From Streptomyces sp. JH34 (GTDB lineage: Bacteria; Actinomycetota; Actinomycetes; Streptomycetales; Streptomycetaceae): a DNA stretch of 64,000 bases. The notes beneath the pieces were generated by a model. It made no database searches. It was not told where the DNA came from and saw nothing but the letters and a program-made list of their open reading frames with translations. The DNA lies in the NCBI RefSeq assembly GCF_029428875.1, contig NZ_JAJSOO010000001.1:6606501-6670500 (forward strand), written 5' to 3'. Below are positions 8,501-16,177 of the stretch, piece after piece (position 1 is the first letter of the stretch; every line of letters begins with the position of its first letter). A program made the translations under genes and the position numbers.

Positions 8501-10394
8501 CGGGCTGCCCGTCCCGGAGGGCGGTCGTGCCGCGCTGGAGGAGCCTTGCGAGCGCACGGTGGACCTCACGACGGGCCCGGCCCGCTACTTCGCCGGCGCG
8601 GCGGCGCTCCCCGGCCCGATGCTGCTGATGATCGACAGGATCACGGGCTACTGGCCCGAGGGCGGACGTGAGGGACTGGGGCGGATCCGTTCGGAGAAGG
8701 ACGTCGACGCCGGTGAGTGGTTCTTCAAGGCGCACTTCTTCCAGGACCCGGTCCAGCCCGGCTCGCTCGGCATCGAGGCCATGTGCCAGCTGCTCCAGTT
8801 CTGTCTGATCGAGCGGGGTCTCACGGCCGGCGTCCCCCGTCCCCGGTTCGAACCGGTCCTGCCGGACCGCGAGGTGACCTGGAAGTACCGCGGGCAGATC
8901 ACGCCGGGCAACGCCCTCATCAGGATCGATCTGGAGATCACCGAGATCGCGGAGGACGCACGTGGCCCGTACGCGGTCGCCGAGGCCCGGCTCTGGGGGG
9001 ACGACGTCTGCCTCTACCACGCCCGCGGACTCGGTGTCCGTGTCGTGTCCGCGCAGGACGTCCGGGGGGCGCTCGACGCCGGACCGGACGGGGTCGGAAC
9101 GCCCTTCGGCCGTGCGATCACTGACGGCGCATCAGGGAAAAACCCGGTCGGCGGCCACTCGTCAGGGGTGACTTCGTCAGGGGTCACTCCGCCGGGGGGC
9201 ACTTCGCCAGGGGTGACTCCGCCAGGGGTGACGGAGTGGACTATCGATCCCGACGTCGACACCTGGACCCGCGACCACTGTCCGACCTTCACGGTCCCCG
9301 CGCTGCCGATGATGTCCGTCGTCGACCGGCTCGCGCAGGCCGCGGCCGATCACACCGGCCGCCCCGTGGCCGCCGTACGCGACGTCCGGCTCCGGCGCTG
9401 GATCCCGCTCGCCGGCCCGGTCCGGCTGCGGACGGAGGTGGCCGACACGGCGGCAGGGCTGGAGGTGAAGCTGCTGACGTGGCGGGAGGCGGCCACGCCG
9501 GCGTTGTCCCGCTTCGAGGAGGTGGCCACCGGCACCGTGCCGACGGGTGACCGGCCGGATCACCGTCCCGAGCGTTTCGCTTCGCTGCACGACGCCGTCG
9601 TGCAGCCGGATCCGTACGCCTCGGCCGAGCTGTTCCACGGACCGGTGTTCCAGTACCTGACGTCGCTGGCCGTCGGGACGGCGGGATCCTCCGGAGTCGC
9701 CGACCTCTCCCGTGGCGCGGTGCCGAGGGGATGCCTGAACCAGGGGCTGATGGACGCCCTCCTCCAGGTGATTCCGTCCGCCGGCCTGTGGCGGTGGTCG
9801 CCGGAGATCGGTAAGGACGTCGTCGGCTACCCCCTGAGGCTGGTCGGACTGGAGCTGTTCGAGGAGCCTCCGGAAACGGGCCGGGTCGAGATCGAGGCGA
9901 GGTTCGCCGGTTTCGTCTCCGACGGGGTGAGTCCCCGGCCCATGTCGGCGGTCGACATCCAGATGTGCGTGGACGGCCGGGTCGCCGCCGCACTGCGGCT
10001 GGTGAACATCCTGCTGCCGGTCGGTCCCTTCGCGGGCGCCTCGCTCGTCGAACGCCGGGACTTCCTGACCCGTCGTGGCGCCGGGGCGGGAGTGGGCCTG
10101 TGCAGGCGCACCGACGGCGTCACGGTGATCCTCGCCGACGAGATCGACGAGGTGGACTGGCTCAGGGGCTCGGTCGCCGCGGCCATGGGCCTGCCGCCGG
10201 GCTCCAGGGGAAGGGACCATCTGGAGGTCATCGCGGTCAAGGACCACGTCGGCCGCCTGGCCGGCGTCCACCCGTGCACCGTGGACGTGAGCGAGGACCT
10301 GCGGTCCGCACGCACCGCGTCCGGGCAGCTCCACCACGTCCTGGTCGTCCGCAGCGGCGACGAGGTCACCGTCCGCTCCGGCGGTGAGCGATGA
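2559..10394 (+). CDS. PfaC-like multidomain synthase: KS-CLF-AT-(pseudoDH-DH)x2, extra DH-like domain and PPTase-like tail
   Basis: Start: ATG 2559 sits 6 bases after AAAGGAGA; upstream codons in frame overlap the previous gene and are unlikely to be used. It encodes 2,611 residues. KS at 1-430 has active-site Cys189 in DAACASS, plus HATGTPVGD and KSNVGH. A second KS-like domain (about 450-757) lacks the Cys, as in a chain-length factor. The acyltransferase (865-1170) has GYSSGE near 944. After a Val-Pro repeat come four hotdog units. The first and third lack the catalytic His (DPTGRMPAGLMVEAGQ, MPFAVLMETALQ). The second and fourth have it (His1648 in HFENDPCMPG, His2059 in HFFQDPVQPG), so they form two FabA-like double-hotdog dehydratases as in PfaC. 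The KS-CLF-AT-DH-DH order resembles myxobacterial Pfa3. The end differs: a further DH-like domain (2225-2490) and a tail with VKDHVGRLAG near 2560 that weakly resembles phosphopantetheinyl transferases. Confidence 0.88.
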   Translation: MGFDPIAVVGRGCVFPDALDPDTFWDNIAARRCSISPVPDGRWRLPHRWAMGTVDDHLDRTWTDAGGYVRDFGTVFDPTGFRVAPEEILGLDPLFHWVLYGARQALREAGHEEGAPRTGLVLGNLSYPTSAGTAFAEHVWLSEGAPSLLHGPARNRPDARNRFSSGLPAHFAARALGLGAGAFALDAACASSLYAVKLACDRLHDGTADVMVAGAVNRADNLFLHVGFCGLDAVSRTGRSRPFHRDADGLLPGEGAGFVALMRLRDALARGTPVLGVVRGIGLSNDGRGRGLLSPAQEGQERAMLQAYGMAGVAPRSVSLVECHATGTPVGDAEEARSMGRVFADSPDVPIGSVKSNVGHLLASAGMGGLLKVLGAMRAGIRPATLAAEEQLPALHGTPLRVLGESEPWPGLRRAAVSAFGFGGANAHLVVDAWDGRGDAVTLAPRTRRPPAEPLAIVALAVRTGGGAGTGDFRRAVLDGGTSGPSGTRGTSGPATDIDVALPGLCFPPLAVGRALPQQILMLEAAREAARNVTLPRERTMVLVGAGVDTENARATARWRAPSWLEETGGPADAGTAERVRDAFSAPMDTERVVGTLPNLVANRINTQLDLGGPGCTVSAEEASGLVALGLAARAIRAGEADAALVGAVDLSCEPVHRAALRELGRDAPAGDGAVAVVLKRLADARRDGDTVLALLDDGATGEPDLVIGDGDDTDFDPAGLFGRAHAAHGLLALAVAVTVLRHRALPRAGGPAVAGPGPRTAHVVVSPLEAPPTGVRLRAADAGAWAAGPAPRLHVFSGRDRHEVLAALEAGTESGTESGEGPARLAFVSDGDPRAQREAVRRWLVEGGIKPPGAAYRSGPVGGEVAFVFTNGSAAYPGMGREVQLALPALADAAAVAHGKATPRPEPDAGQPVLDRIWGAARLAAVHVELTRGLLGLSPDAAVGYSSGESAALVGLGAWSDAEALHRDTRESGLFTSELTGEMRGVRRVWERLGVDGDRWASYLVTAPLDRVRGEIADERAVHLMAVNAPDVCVVGGEAQACARVMARLGTAHAIPVDYDLAAHAPELSEVRDRWWNLHHRPTDAVPGVRFYSGATTRAYTPTAERAADAVTAQGMGTVDFAGTVERAWADGVRVFVEHGPRGLCTGWIRRTLGDRAHVAVALDGEGRGLRQLHLAVVELVAAGVPVRAEALFAQLRAAAPPQTQDVPTFTVPARREISLPPLSSPPPARPVVTMARAPQLVPVPVPVPVPVPVPVNAGPVAGPVAPLADEVPRATDLRTLVAQQARRVTALHQDVLALHLQAHLTFLRTRAGLTTALVHAATASPPSGPLPPPVAPPPPTVGSGRTGGPPPVTVFDRAQLEHLATGPVSALFGPRFAEQDAYEPQTRMPGPPMLLADRVTGIDAVPAALAELGPEHATGTIRTETDVRLDSWYLDPTGRMPAGLMVEAGQADLLLISWLGIDLLNRGERAYRLLGCELTYHGSPPLAGETLRYEIHIDRHARHGGVRLFFFRYDCFVGDELRLSVRDGQAGFFTAAELDDTDGVRWDPATSSAAPDLPLDAPAVHCTRSSFTAEQVRAFADGRPADCFGPGWDITRSHVRPARPDGGRLLLLHEVTEFDPAGGPWGRGYLRAETPVRPDDWFFDGHFENDPCMPGTLMLQAGLQAMAFHLAALGFTAARDGWRFEPVAGRPCTAHCRGQATPASRRIVYEVFVHGVSSGPEPTLYADILGTVDGVKAFHGRNASLRLVPDWPLSHWRQLGGHREQTNGTPVPPALLGGLVGHREPGTAVRADGLVLDYPSLLACAWGRPSDAFGAAAQIFDGTRRIARLPGPPYHFMTRVVSVHGPQRGMEQGSRVAVEYDVPDAVWYFEQSGGRTMPFAVLMETALQPCGWLAAYVGCPLTTDTDLLFRNLDGRGTVTGEITPSTRTVRTEAELTSLSRTAGMIIVAFEVRCFADDVQVFELSTVFGFFPPSAFDHQTGLPVPEGGRAALEEPCERTVDLTTGPARYFAGAAALPGPMLLMIDRITGYWPEGGREGLGRIRSEKDVDAGEWFFKAHFFQDPVQPGSLGIEAMCQLLQFCLIERGLTAGVPRPRFEPVLPDREVTWKYRGQITPGNALIRIDLEITEIAEDARGPYAVAEARLWGDDVCLYHARGLGVRVVSAQDVRGALDAGPDGVGTPFGRAITDGASGKNPVGGHSSGVTSSGVTPPGGTSPGVTPPGVTEWTIDPDVDTWTRDHCPTFTVPALPMMSVVDRLAQAAADHTGRPVAAVRDVRLRRWIPLAGPVRLRTEVADTAAGLEVKLLTWREAATPALSRFEEVATGTVPTGDRPDHRPERFASLHDAVVQPDPYASAELFHGPVFQYLTSLAVGTAGSSGVADLSRGAVPRGCLNQGLMDALLQVIPSAGLWRWSPEIGKDVVGYPLRLVGLELFEEPPETGRVEIEARFAGFVSDGVSPRPMSAVDIQMCVDGRVAAALRLVNILLPVGPFAGASLVERRDFLTRRGAGAGVGLCRRTDGVTVILADEIDEVDWLRGSVAAAMGLPPGSRGRDHLEVIAVKDHVGRLAGVHPCTVDVSEDLRSARTASGQLHHVLVVRSGDEVTVRSGGER
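6285..6329 (+). repeat. GTGCCG/GTGCCT hexanucleotide tandem repeat encoding a Val-Pro linker
   Basis: Five GTGCCG units, two GTGCCT units and a final GTG encode an alternating Val-Pro stretch between the acyltransferase and the first hotdog domain of the large synthase. Its position between domains and in-frame unit size indicate a flexible linker prone to length change by slippage. Confidence 0.9.
9161..9235 (+). repeat. 15-base imperfect tandem repeat encoding an SGVT/PGVT linker
   Basis: About five imperfect units of the type TC(A/G)GGGGTGACT(T/C)CG(T/C) encode alternating Ser/Pro-Gly-Val-Thr. They separate the last FabA-like hotdog domain from the extra C-terminal dehydratase-like domain, and mark that domain as a separately joined module. 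Confidence 0.75.
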
Positions 10395-12709
10395 CCGGAA
10401 CACCGCACGACACCGCCGCTCCGGCCGTCCCGCCGACGACACGCCCCGAACGCCTGGTGCACCTGCTGTCGAGGTGGCGGTACGCGTTCCTCGCGCTGAC
10501 CGTGCTGGTGACGATCTGTCTCGGAGTCGTCGGGGTGGGCGTGTTCGGGAAGCTCTCCGGTGGCGGATGGACGCCCGACGACTCCGATTCCGCGCGTGCG
10601 GACTCGCTGCTGCGCGAGCACTTCCGGTCGGGGAGCCCCGACCTGGTCCTGCTCGTCGGCGCGCCGGGCTCCGTCGACGAGCCGCAGGCCGCCGCCGCCG
10701 GCCGACGGCTGACCGAGCGGCTCCGTCACGACACACGCGTGCGGCACCTCGACTCGTACTGGCCGGAAGGCGACCCGGCGCTGGTCTCCCGCGACCGGCG
10801 CACCGCGCTCATCAGCCTGCGACTGCGCGGCGGTGAACACGCGACCACAGCGGCCGCCGAGGACATCCGCCGGGAGACCGCCACCGGTGCGGCACCGCTG
10901 AAGGCGTCGGCCGCCGGGCGGGCGGTGGCGAAGCGCGACCTGGAGAGACAGAGCCGGCACGACCTCGTACGCGCGGAGCTGATCGCGGCACCTCTCGTCC
11001 TGCTCATCCTCGTGTGGATCTTCGGCAACATGCTGAGTGCCCTGCTCGCACTGTCCGTCGGCGGCATCGCAGTCGTGGGCACCCTGGCGCTGCTGCACGC
11101 ACTGACCGGCTTCACCCAGGTGTCGGTCTTCGCGGTCAACCTGACCACGGCGCTGGGCTTCGGTCTGGCCATCGACTACGGCCTGTTCATCATCACCCGG
11201 CACCGGGAGGAACTGGCCGCGGGCCGCGAGGTCCGACAGGCGGTCCTGGTCAGCGTGCGCACGGCGGGCCGGACCGTGTTCTTCTCCGCCCTGACCGTCA
11301 CGCTGTCGATGGCGGCGCTACTGGTCTTCCCGCTCCACTTCCTGCGCTCCCTGGCCTACGCGGGCATGAGTGTCGCGGCCCTGGCAGGGCTGACCGCCGT
11401 GCTCGTGCTGCCGGTGTGCCTGCTCGTCGCCGGTGACCGGGTCGTCGGAAGGCGTGGCCCGTCACCGTCCGCCGGTGTGGACGGCGGACGAGGACTCTTC
11501 CACCGCACCGCCCGGACGGTGATGCGCCGGCCGGTCCTCACCGTCGTCCTGGTGGTTCCGGTGCTGCTGTGCCTGGCGATTCCCTTCCAGCGCGTCGAGT
11601 TCGGTCTCTCGGACGACCGCGCGCTCGGTGCCGCCTCACCCGTGCACCGGGCCACCGACGTGATGCGCGACGACTTCGGCACCCAGGCGACGTCCATGGC
11701 GAACATCGTGCTGCCCGGGCTCACGGGTACGCCGTCGAGGAGCCTCGACGACTACGCCCGCCAGGTCTCCCGGGCCTCCCACGTGCTCAGGGTGGACACC
11801 GCGACGGGTTCCTACGCCGGAGGGCGGCAGTCGGCCCCTCCGGCAGCGGCGTCCGCACGCTTCTCGGGGCATGCGGGCGGATGGCTCTCGGTCGTCACCG
11901 ACGCCGAGCCGTTCTCCGTGGAAGGCGGCGAACTCGTCCGCGCACTAAGGGCGGTGCCGGCCCCGGGTCCCGCGCTCGTGGGAGGTGACGCCGCGGCCCT
12001 CGCGGACACCAGGGCCGTGGTCGGCGACCGGCTCGGATCAGCCGCCGCGATCATCGTGTTCGTCATCTTCACGCTGCTGTTCCTCTTCACCGGCAGCATC
12101 CTCGTGCCGGTCAAGGCCGTGCTGCTCAACCTGCTCAGCCTCACCGCGACGTTCGGGGCGATCGTCCACGTCTTCCAGGACGGCCACCTGCAGTGGCTGG
12201 TGGGGGACTTCCTGGTCACCGGCACCACGGACACGCTGCTGCCCGTGCTGATGTTCTGCATCGCCTTCGGTGTCTCGATGGACTACGAGATGTTCCTGCT
12301 GTCCCGGATCATGGAGGAGCACCGCCGGACGGGTGACACCGGCTCCGCCGTGGCGTACGGACTGGAGCAGACCGGCCGGCTGTTCACGGCCGCCGCGCTC
12401 GTGCTCGCCATCGCGATGGCGGCGATGGCGACCTCCCCCCTCACTCCGCTGAAGCTCCTGGGAGTGGGGCTCACCCTCGCGGTCGTTCTCGACGCGACCC
12501 TGGTGAGAATGCTCCTGGTTCCCGCGATCATGAAGTTGGCGGGCAGGGCGAACTGGTGGTGCCCGCGGTCCCTGCGCCGCGTGCACGCCCGATTCGGTGT
12601 CTCGGAGACCGAGGCGGGCGAGGCGATCCCAGGAGTGCCGGGTGCTCGCGGCACGTCACCCGGCGGACGGACGAGCGGCGAGCTGCCGCCGGACGTCACC
12701 AGGGTGTAG
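10391..12709 (+). CDS. MmpL-family (RND) lipid exporter
   Basis: The gene encodes 772 residues and starts with an ATGA overlap on the stop of the large synthase, so the two are translationally coupled. The layout is that of actinobacterial MMPL proteins: one membrane helix near residues 25-50, an extracytoplasmic domain, a block of helices around 195-330 containing FGLAIDYGLFIITRHREE, a second soluble domain, and a second helix block around 540-700 containing AFGVSMDYEMFLLSRIMEEH. These D-Y motifs in paired helices are typical of proton-driven RND/MmpL transporters. The family exports acylated lipids and polyketides, and the coupling suggests this one exports the product of the adjacent synthase. 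The substrate is inferred from context only. The 3' end overlaps the convergent ATPase gene by 14 bases. Confidence 0.9.
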   Translation: MTGTPHDTAAPAVPPTTRPERLVHLLSRWRYAFLALTVLVTICLGVVGVGVFGKLSGGGWTPDDSDSARADSLLREHFRSGSPDLVLLVGAPGSVDEPQAAAAGRRLTERLRHDTRVRHLDSYWPEGDPALVSRDRRTALISLRLRGGEHATTAAAEDIRRETATGAAPLKASAAGRAVAKRDLERQSRHDLVRAELIAAPLVLLILVWIFGNMLSALLALSVGGIAVVGTLALLHALTGFTQVSVFAVNLTTALGFGLAIDYGLFIITRHREELAAGREVRQAVLVSVRTAGRTVFFSALTVTLSMAALLVFPLHFLRSLAYAGMSVAALAGLTAVLVLPVCLLVAGDRVVGRRGPSPSAGVDGGRGLFHRTARTVMRRPVLTVVLVVPVLLCLAIPFQRVEFGLSDDRALGAASPVHRATDVMRDDFGTQATSMANIVLPGLTGTPSRSLDDYARQVSRASHVLRVDTATGSYAGGRQSAPPAAASARFSGHAGGWLSVVTDAEPFSVEGGELVRALRAVPAPGPALVGGDAAALADTRAVVGDRLGSAAAIIVFVIFTLLFLFTGSILVPVKAVLLNLLSLTATFGAIVHVFQDGHLQWLVGDFLVTGTTDTLLPVLMFCIAFGVSMDYEMFLLSRIMEEHRRTGDTGSAVAYGLEQTGRLFTAAALVLAIAMAAMATSPLTPLKLLGVGLTLAVVLDATLVRMLLVPAIMKLAGRANWWCPRSLRRVHARFGVSETEAGEAIPGVPGARGTSPGGRTSGELPPDVTRV

Positions 12710-13187
12710 GGCCGGCCGGTTCGGCGTCCTGTCCTTCGAGCAGCGAGATGCGCACACGGACGCGCTTGCCCACGGGCTCGCGGCGCACCTCGAAGCTCTG
12801 GCAGACCGCGAGAACGATCTCCAGACCGTGCTGCCCCGCACGAGCGGGGTCGGCCCCGACCGCCGCGGGCAGTACGGCGCCGGAGTCCCACATCGTGATG
12901 CCCAGCATGCCGCCGTCCACCTCGAGATCCAGCAGGCACGGGCCCGGCGCGTACTTGCAGACATTCGTGGCCAGCTCGCTCACCACCAGCTGGGCGATGT
13001 CCGAGGCTCGCGCCGGTACGTCCAGGCCGCCCCGCGAACGCGCGTCGGAGAGGAACTGCCTGACGAAGTCACGGGCACGGCAGATCTGCTCCGAGTCCAT
13101 GTCGAACGCGGCGCTGTCCGCCACGACAGCCGGGCCGGACCCCGGCCTGCCCTGTTCGGTCCCGTGTGTTGTCGCCAGCAGTCCCAT
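12696..13187 (-). CDS. HATPase_c_2 anti-sigma-factor-like ATP-binding protein (RsbW/SpoIIAB type)
   Basis: The product is about 163 residues with a GHKL ATPase fold: N-box ELATNVCKYA, then MWDSG (G1) and GQHGLEIV (G2). It lacks sensor or histidine phosphotransfer domains, so it belongs to the large Streptomyces set of stand-alone RsbW-like kinases that bind sigma factors or anti-sigma antagonists. The ATG at 13187 is preferred because GGGGG lies seven bases upstream; an in-frame ATG at 13193 abuts that run with no spacing. No partner sigma or anti-anti-sigma gene is adjacent. It is convergent with the MmpL gene. Family is clear; target unknown. Confidence 0.85.
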   Translation of the reverse strand: MGLLATTHGTEQGRPGSGPAVVADSAAFDMDSEQICRARDFVRQFLSDARSRGGLDVPARASDIAQLVVSELATNVCKYAPGPCLLDLEVDGGMLGITMWDSGAVLPAAVGADPARAGQHGLEIVLAVCQSFEVRREPVGKRVRVRISLLEGQDAEPAGPTPW

Positions 13188-13283
13188 GACCATCCCCCGT
13201 CACATCAGCCGCACCGCGCAGCTCGTACACCGGGCCGTCTACCCGCCCACACACGTTTCAGGCCGATAAGCAACACACGGGAT

Positions 13284-14546
13284 TCAGCCCGTCGTGGCGC
13301 GACGACCGCCGGGGGCCGGATCAGGCGCCTCCAAGCGGGCAGGGGGCAGCCCGGTAGGCGATCGGACGAGCCGGGACAGCGCGCGCACCAGCGCCTCGAC
13401 CCCCCGCTCCGCCTTGGACCGGGGGCAGCCGACATTGAGCCGGACCCGTCCAGGGGCGCCGTAGGCCGCTCCCGGCATGATGGCCACCTTCTCCACCTCG
13501 ACGAGCTCACGCTGCAACGCGTCGTCGTCGGCACCGAGCGGCCGCAGGTCGATCCAGGCGAGGTACCCCGCCTGGGGCGGTTCCCAGCCGAGCTGCGGGA
13601 ACGCCCGCTCCAGGCGTTCGGCGACCGTCGCGAGGTTGCCCGCGAGGTACGTGCGCAAGGCGTCCAGCCACGCCGCCCCCTCCCGGTAGGCGGCGATGTG
13701 ACCGACCAGCGACAGCACCGCGGGGGAGGAGAGCCCGTCCGCCTCCTTGAGCTGCCTCAGATAGGCGTCGCGCGAGGCCGGGTCGCCGATGATCCCGTAA
13801 CTGCCTGTCAAGGCAGGGATGTTGAAGGACTTGGACGCCGAAGTGATCACCGCCCACCGTCCGTCGCCCCCATGGAGGGCCCACGGACGGTGGACGTGCG
13901 GCGCGTGCGCCAGGTCCGAGTGGATCTCGTCGCTGATGACGGCGACGCCGTGCCGCGCGCACAGCCGCGCCATCCGGTCCAGCTCGTCCGCCGACCAGAC
14001 CCGGCCCGTCGGGTTGTGCGGAGAGCACAGCAGCAGCACGGCCGTGTCGGGAAGCGCCAGGAGCCGCTCCAGCTCCGCCCAGTCGTCGAGCGGACACGGC
14101 CGGAGCCGGCGTCCGTGGGCCGCCACGGTCGCGGGGAACGCGTCGTACATGGGGGTATGGGCCACCACGCCGTCGCCAGGCTCCGACCACAGCCGCAGCA
14201 GCTGCGACAACTGGTAGACGACGGAGGGCGCGTAGACGACCGACGCGGGATCGACGGCCGTCGCGTGCCGCGTCGCGTACCAGTGGACGACCGCCGAGAG
14301 GAAGTCGTCCTGGCGCCACCGCGAGTAGCCCAGCACACCGTGGTCCAGCCGGCCCCGGAGCGCGGCCAGGACCTCCGGGGCGGTCTCGAAGTCCATGTCG
14401 GAGATCGTGAACGGCAGCAGGTCCGGTACCCCGAAGCGGTCCTCGACGTAGTCCCACTGCGTGCACCAGGTGCCGTGCCGGTCCACCGGGGTGCCGAAGC
14501 CGTAGGGGTCGTCCGGAGCGGTTCCGGCGGGAGAGGGGGAGGACAT
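13284..14546 (-). CDS. malY: MalY/PatB-family PLP-dependent C-S lyase/aminotransferase
   Basis: The product is 420 residues of fold-type I PLP enzyme. It has the MalY/PatB opening (WDYVEDRFG, then PFTISDMDFETAPEV), the central SPHNPTGRVW loop, DEIHSDL and the PLP lysine Lys239 in TSASKSFNIPAL. Near the C-terminus, RVRLNVGCPRS supplies the carboxylate-binding Arg. Members cleave cystathionine-type C-S bonds; E. coli MalY also modulates the maltose regulator. It lies 2 bases downstream of the PTS gene on the same strand, the same pairing and order as the E. coli malX-malY operon. That supports the name, but MalT-type regulation is not implied because no MalT or MalI gene is visible here. Confidence 0.88.
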   Translation of the reverse strand: MSSPSPAGTAPDDPYGFGTPVDRHGTWCTQWDYVEDRFGVPDLLPFTISDMDFETAPEVLAALRGRLDHGVLGYSRWRQDDFLSAVVHWYATRHATAVDPASVVYAPSVVYQLSQLLRLWSEPGDGVVAHTPMYDAFPATVAAHGRRLRPCPLDDWAELERLLALPDTAVLLLCSPHNPTGRVWSADELDRMARLCARHGVAVISDEIHSDLAHAPHVHRPWALHGGDGRWAVITSASKSFNIPALTGSYGIIGDPASRDAYLRQLKEADGLSSPAVLSLVGHIAAYREGAAWLDALRTYLAGNLATVAERLERAFPQLGWEPPQAGYLAWIDLRPLGADDDALQRELVEVEKVAIMPGAAYGAPGRVRLNVGCPRSKAERGVEALVRALSRLVRSPTGLPPARLEAPDPAPGGRRATTG

Positions 14547-14548
14547 GG

Positions 14549-16177
14549 TCAGCCCACCGGGATCATCGTGGCGATGGCGTCCTTCACCGACTGGACCTGC
14601 GGCCCGATGACGACCTGCACGGTGTGGCCGTCGAGCTTGATCACGCCCACCGCGCCCAGCTTCTTCAACCGCGCCTCGTCCACCCGTGCGGCGTCCTCGA
14701 CGGTCATGCGCAGACGCGTGATGCAGTTGTCCAGGGACCGTATGTTGCCTGCGCCCCCGATCGCGTCGAGGATCGCCACGGCGTCGTACTTCCCCGCGAC
14801 CAGCTCGCGGACGGGTGCCTCAGCGGTGTCCTCAGCGGGGCTCTCGCCGTCCTCGCCGTCCTCCTCCGGTTCCTCGTCACGCCCGGGAGTCCTGAGGTCG
14901 AAGCGGGTGATGGCCCAGCGGAACAGGAAGTAGTACACGGCGAACCACACGGCCGCGATCACCGGCACCAGGTACCACTTGGTCGCCGAGCCCTGGAGCA
15001 CGCCGAAGACCACCCAGTCGATGACGTTGCCGTCGGTGTTCCCGATGAAGACGCCCAGCACGGCCGCCGTGAGGAAGCCGAGCCCCACCAGGACCGCGTG
15101 GATGGCGTACAGCCACGGCGCGACGAACAGGAACAGGAACTCGAGCGGCTCCGTGATGCCGCCGACCACGCAGGCCACCACGCCGGACACGAGCAGGGCC
15201 TTGATCTCCGGGCGCATCCTCCTGTTCGCGCAGTGGTACATCGCGAGCGCCGCGCCGGGAAGACCGCCCAGGTAGGACGCCATCTTGCCCTGGGACAGGA
15301 AGTGCGTCGCGTCGGTCACGGCGGCGTTCGGCGCGCCCGCGCAGTCGAGCTGCGCGTAGAACATGTTCAGGGCGCCGGAGACGTTGTCCCCGCACACGGC
15401 CCCGGAACCGCCGACATCGGTGAAGCGGAACATGGCCACGAGGATGTGGTGCAGCCCGATCGGCCGCAGCAGCACCTCTCCCATGCCGAAGAAGAACGGC
15501 CCGAAGACACCGGTGTGCCCGATGCCCCGTCCCACAGCGGTGATCCAGCCGTTGAACGCCGGCCACACCAGGGGGATGAGCAGACCCAGCACACTGAGGA
15601 CGAGGGCGGAGATGATCGGGACGAAGCGCAGTCCGCCGAAGAAGGCCAGGGCGTCAGGCATGCGCTGCGTACGAAAGCGCTGGTGGAGAAGGCTGACAAC
15701 GATGCCAACGGCCACGGCTCCGAGGAGTCCCGTATCGATGGACTGGACCCCGAGCACATCGGCGATGCCGTAGTGCTTGACGGCTTGCTCGTCCTCGAAG
15801 TCGACGCCCTTGGCCGTGAGGTAGAAGTTCACCGCGAGGTTCATCGCGGCGAAGCCGACGAAACCCGAGAAGGCGGCCACCCCCTTGTCCTCCCGGGCGA
15901 GACCGAGCGGGATCGCCATGGCGAAGAGCACCGGAAGGAAGGTGAAGGCGACCAGGCCCGTGTTCGCCATCCAGGTGAAGACGAGGTGGAAGCCCTCGGC
16001 CTTCAGGAAGGGCAGGTTGTCGGTGACGGCCTCACTGGAGAGTGAGGAGCCGATGCCCAGCATGATGCCGCAGAACGCGAGCAGGGCCACCGGGAGCATG
16101 AACGTCTTGCCGAGGCCCTGGAGGAACTCCCAGAGGGCGGCTTTGGTCTTCTGCATGTGTTCGGAACTTTCGAGCAT
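14549..16177 (-). CDS. malX: PTS EIICB permease of the MalX (glucose/maltose-glucoside) type
   Basis: The product is 542 residues. The N-terminal EIIC part has about ten hydrophobic segments and conserved stretches such as GKTFMLPVALLAFCG, GLHHILVAMFRFTD, GGLPGAALAMYHCA and GGITEPLEFLF. A Glu/Asp-rich hinge (about 425-445) leads to an EIIB domain with phosphoryl-acceptor Cys485 in NCITRLRM and a VVIGPQVQ end. Domain order and many segments match the E. coli MalX protein closely. It should import and phosphorylate a glucose-type sugar using HPr and EIIA encoded elsewhere; no EIIA is fused. Start is uncertain: ATG 16177 and ATG 16156 are both in frame and neither has a good ribosome binding site; family alignment fits either. 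It forms an operon with malY. Confidence 0.92.
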   Translation of the reverse strand: MLESSEHMQKTKAALWEFLQGLGKTFMLPVALLAFCGIMLGIGSSLSSEAVTDNLPFLKAEGFHLVFTWMANTGLVAFTFLPVLFAMAIPLGLAREDKGVAAFSGFVGFAAMNLAVNFYLTAKGVDFEDEQAVKHYGIADVLGVQSIDTGLLGAVAVGIVVSLLHQRFRTQRMPDALAFFGGLRFVPIISALVLSVLGLLIPLVWPAFNGWITAVGRGIGHTGVFGPFFFGMGEVLLRPIGLHHILVAMFRFTDVGGSGAVCGDNVSGALNMFYAQLDCAGAPNAAVTDATHFLSQGKMASYLGGLPGAALAMYHCANRRMRPEIKALLVSGVVACVVGGITEPLEFLFLFVAPWLYAIHAVLVGLGFLTAAVLGVFIGNTDGNVIDWVVFGVLQGSATKWYLVPVIAAVWFAVYYFLFRWAITRFDLRTPGRDEEPEEDGEDGESPAEDTAEAPVRELVAGKYDAVAILDAIGGAGNIRSLDNCITRLRMTVEDAARVDEARLKKLGAVGVIKLDGHTVQVVIGPQVQSVKDAIATMIPVG

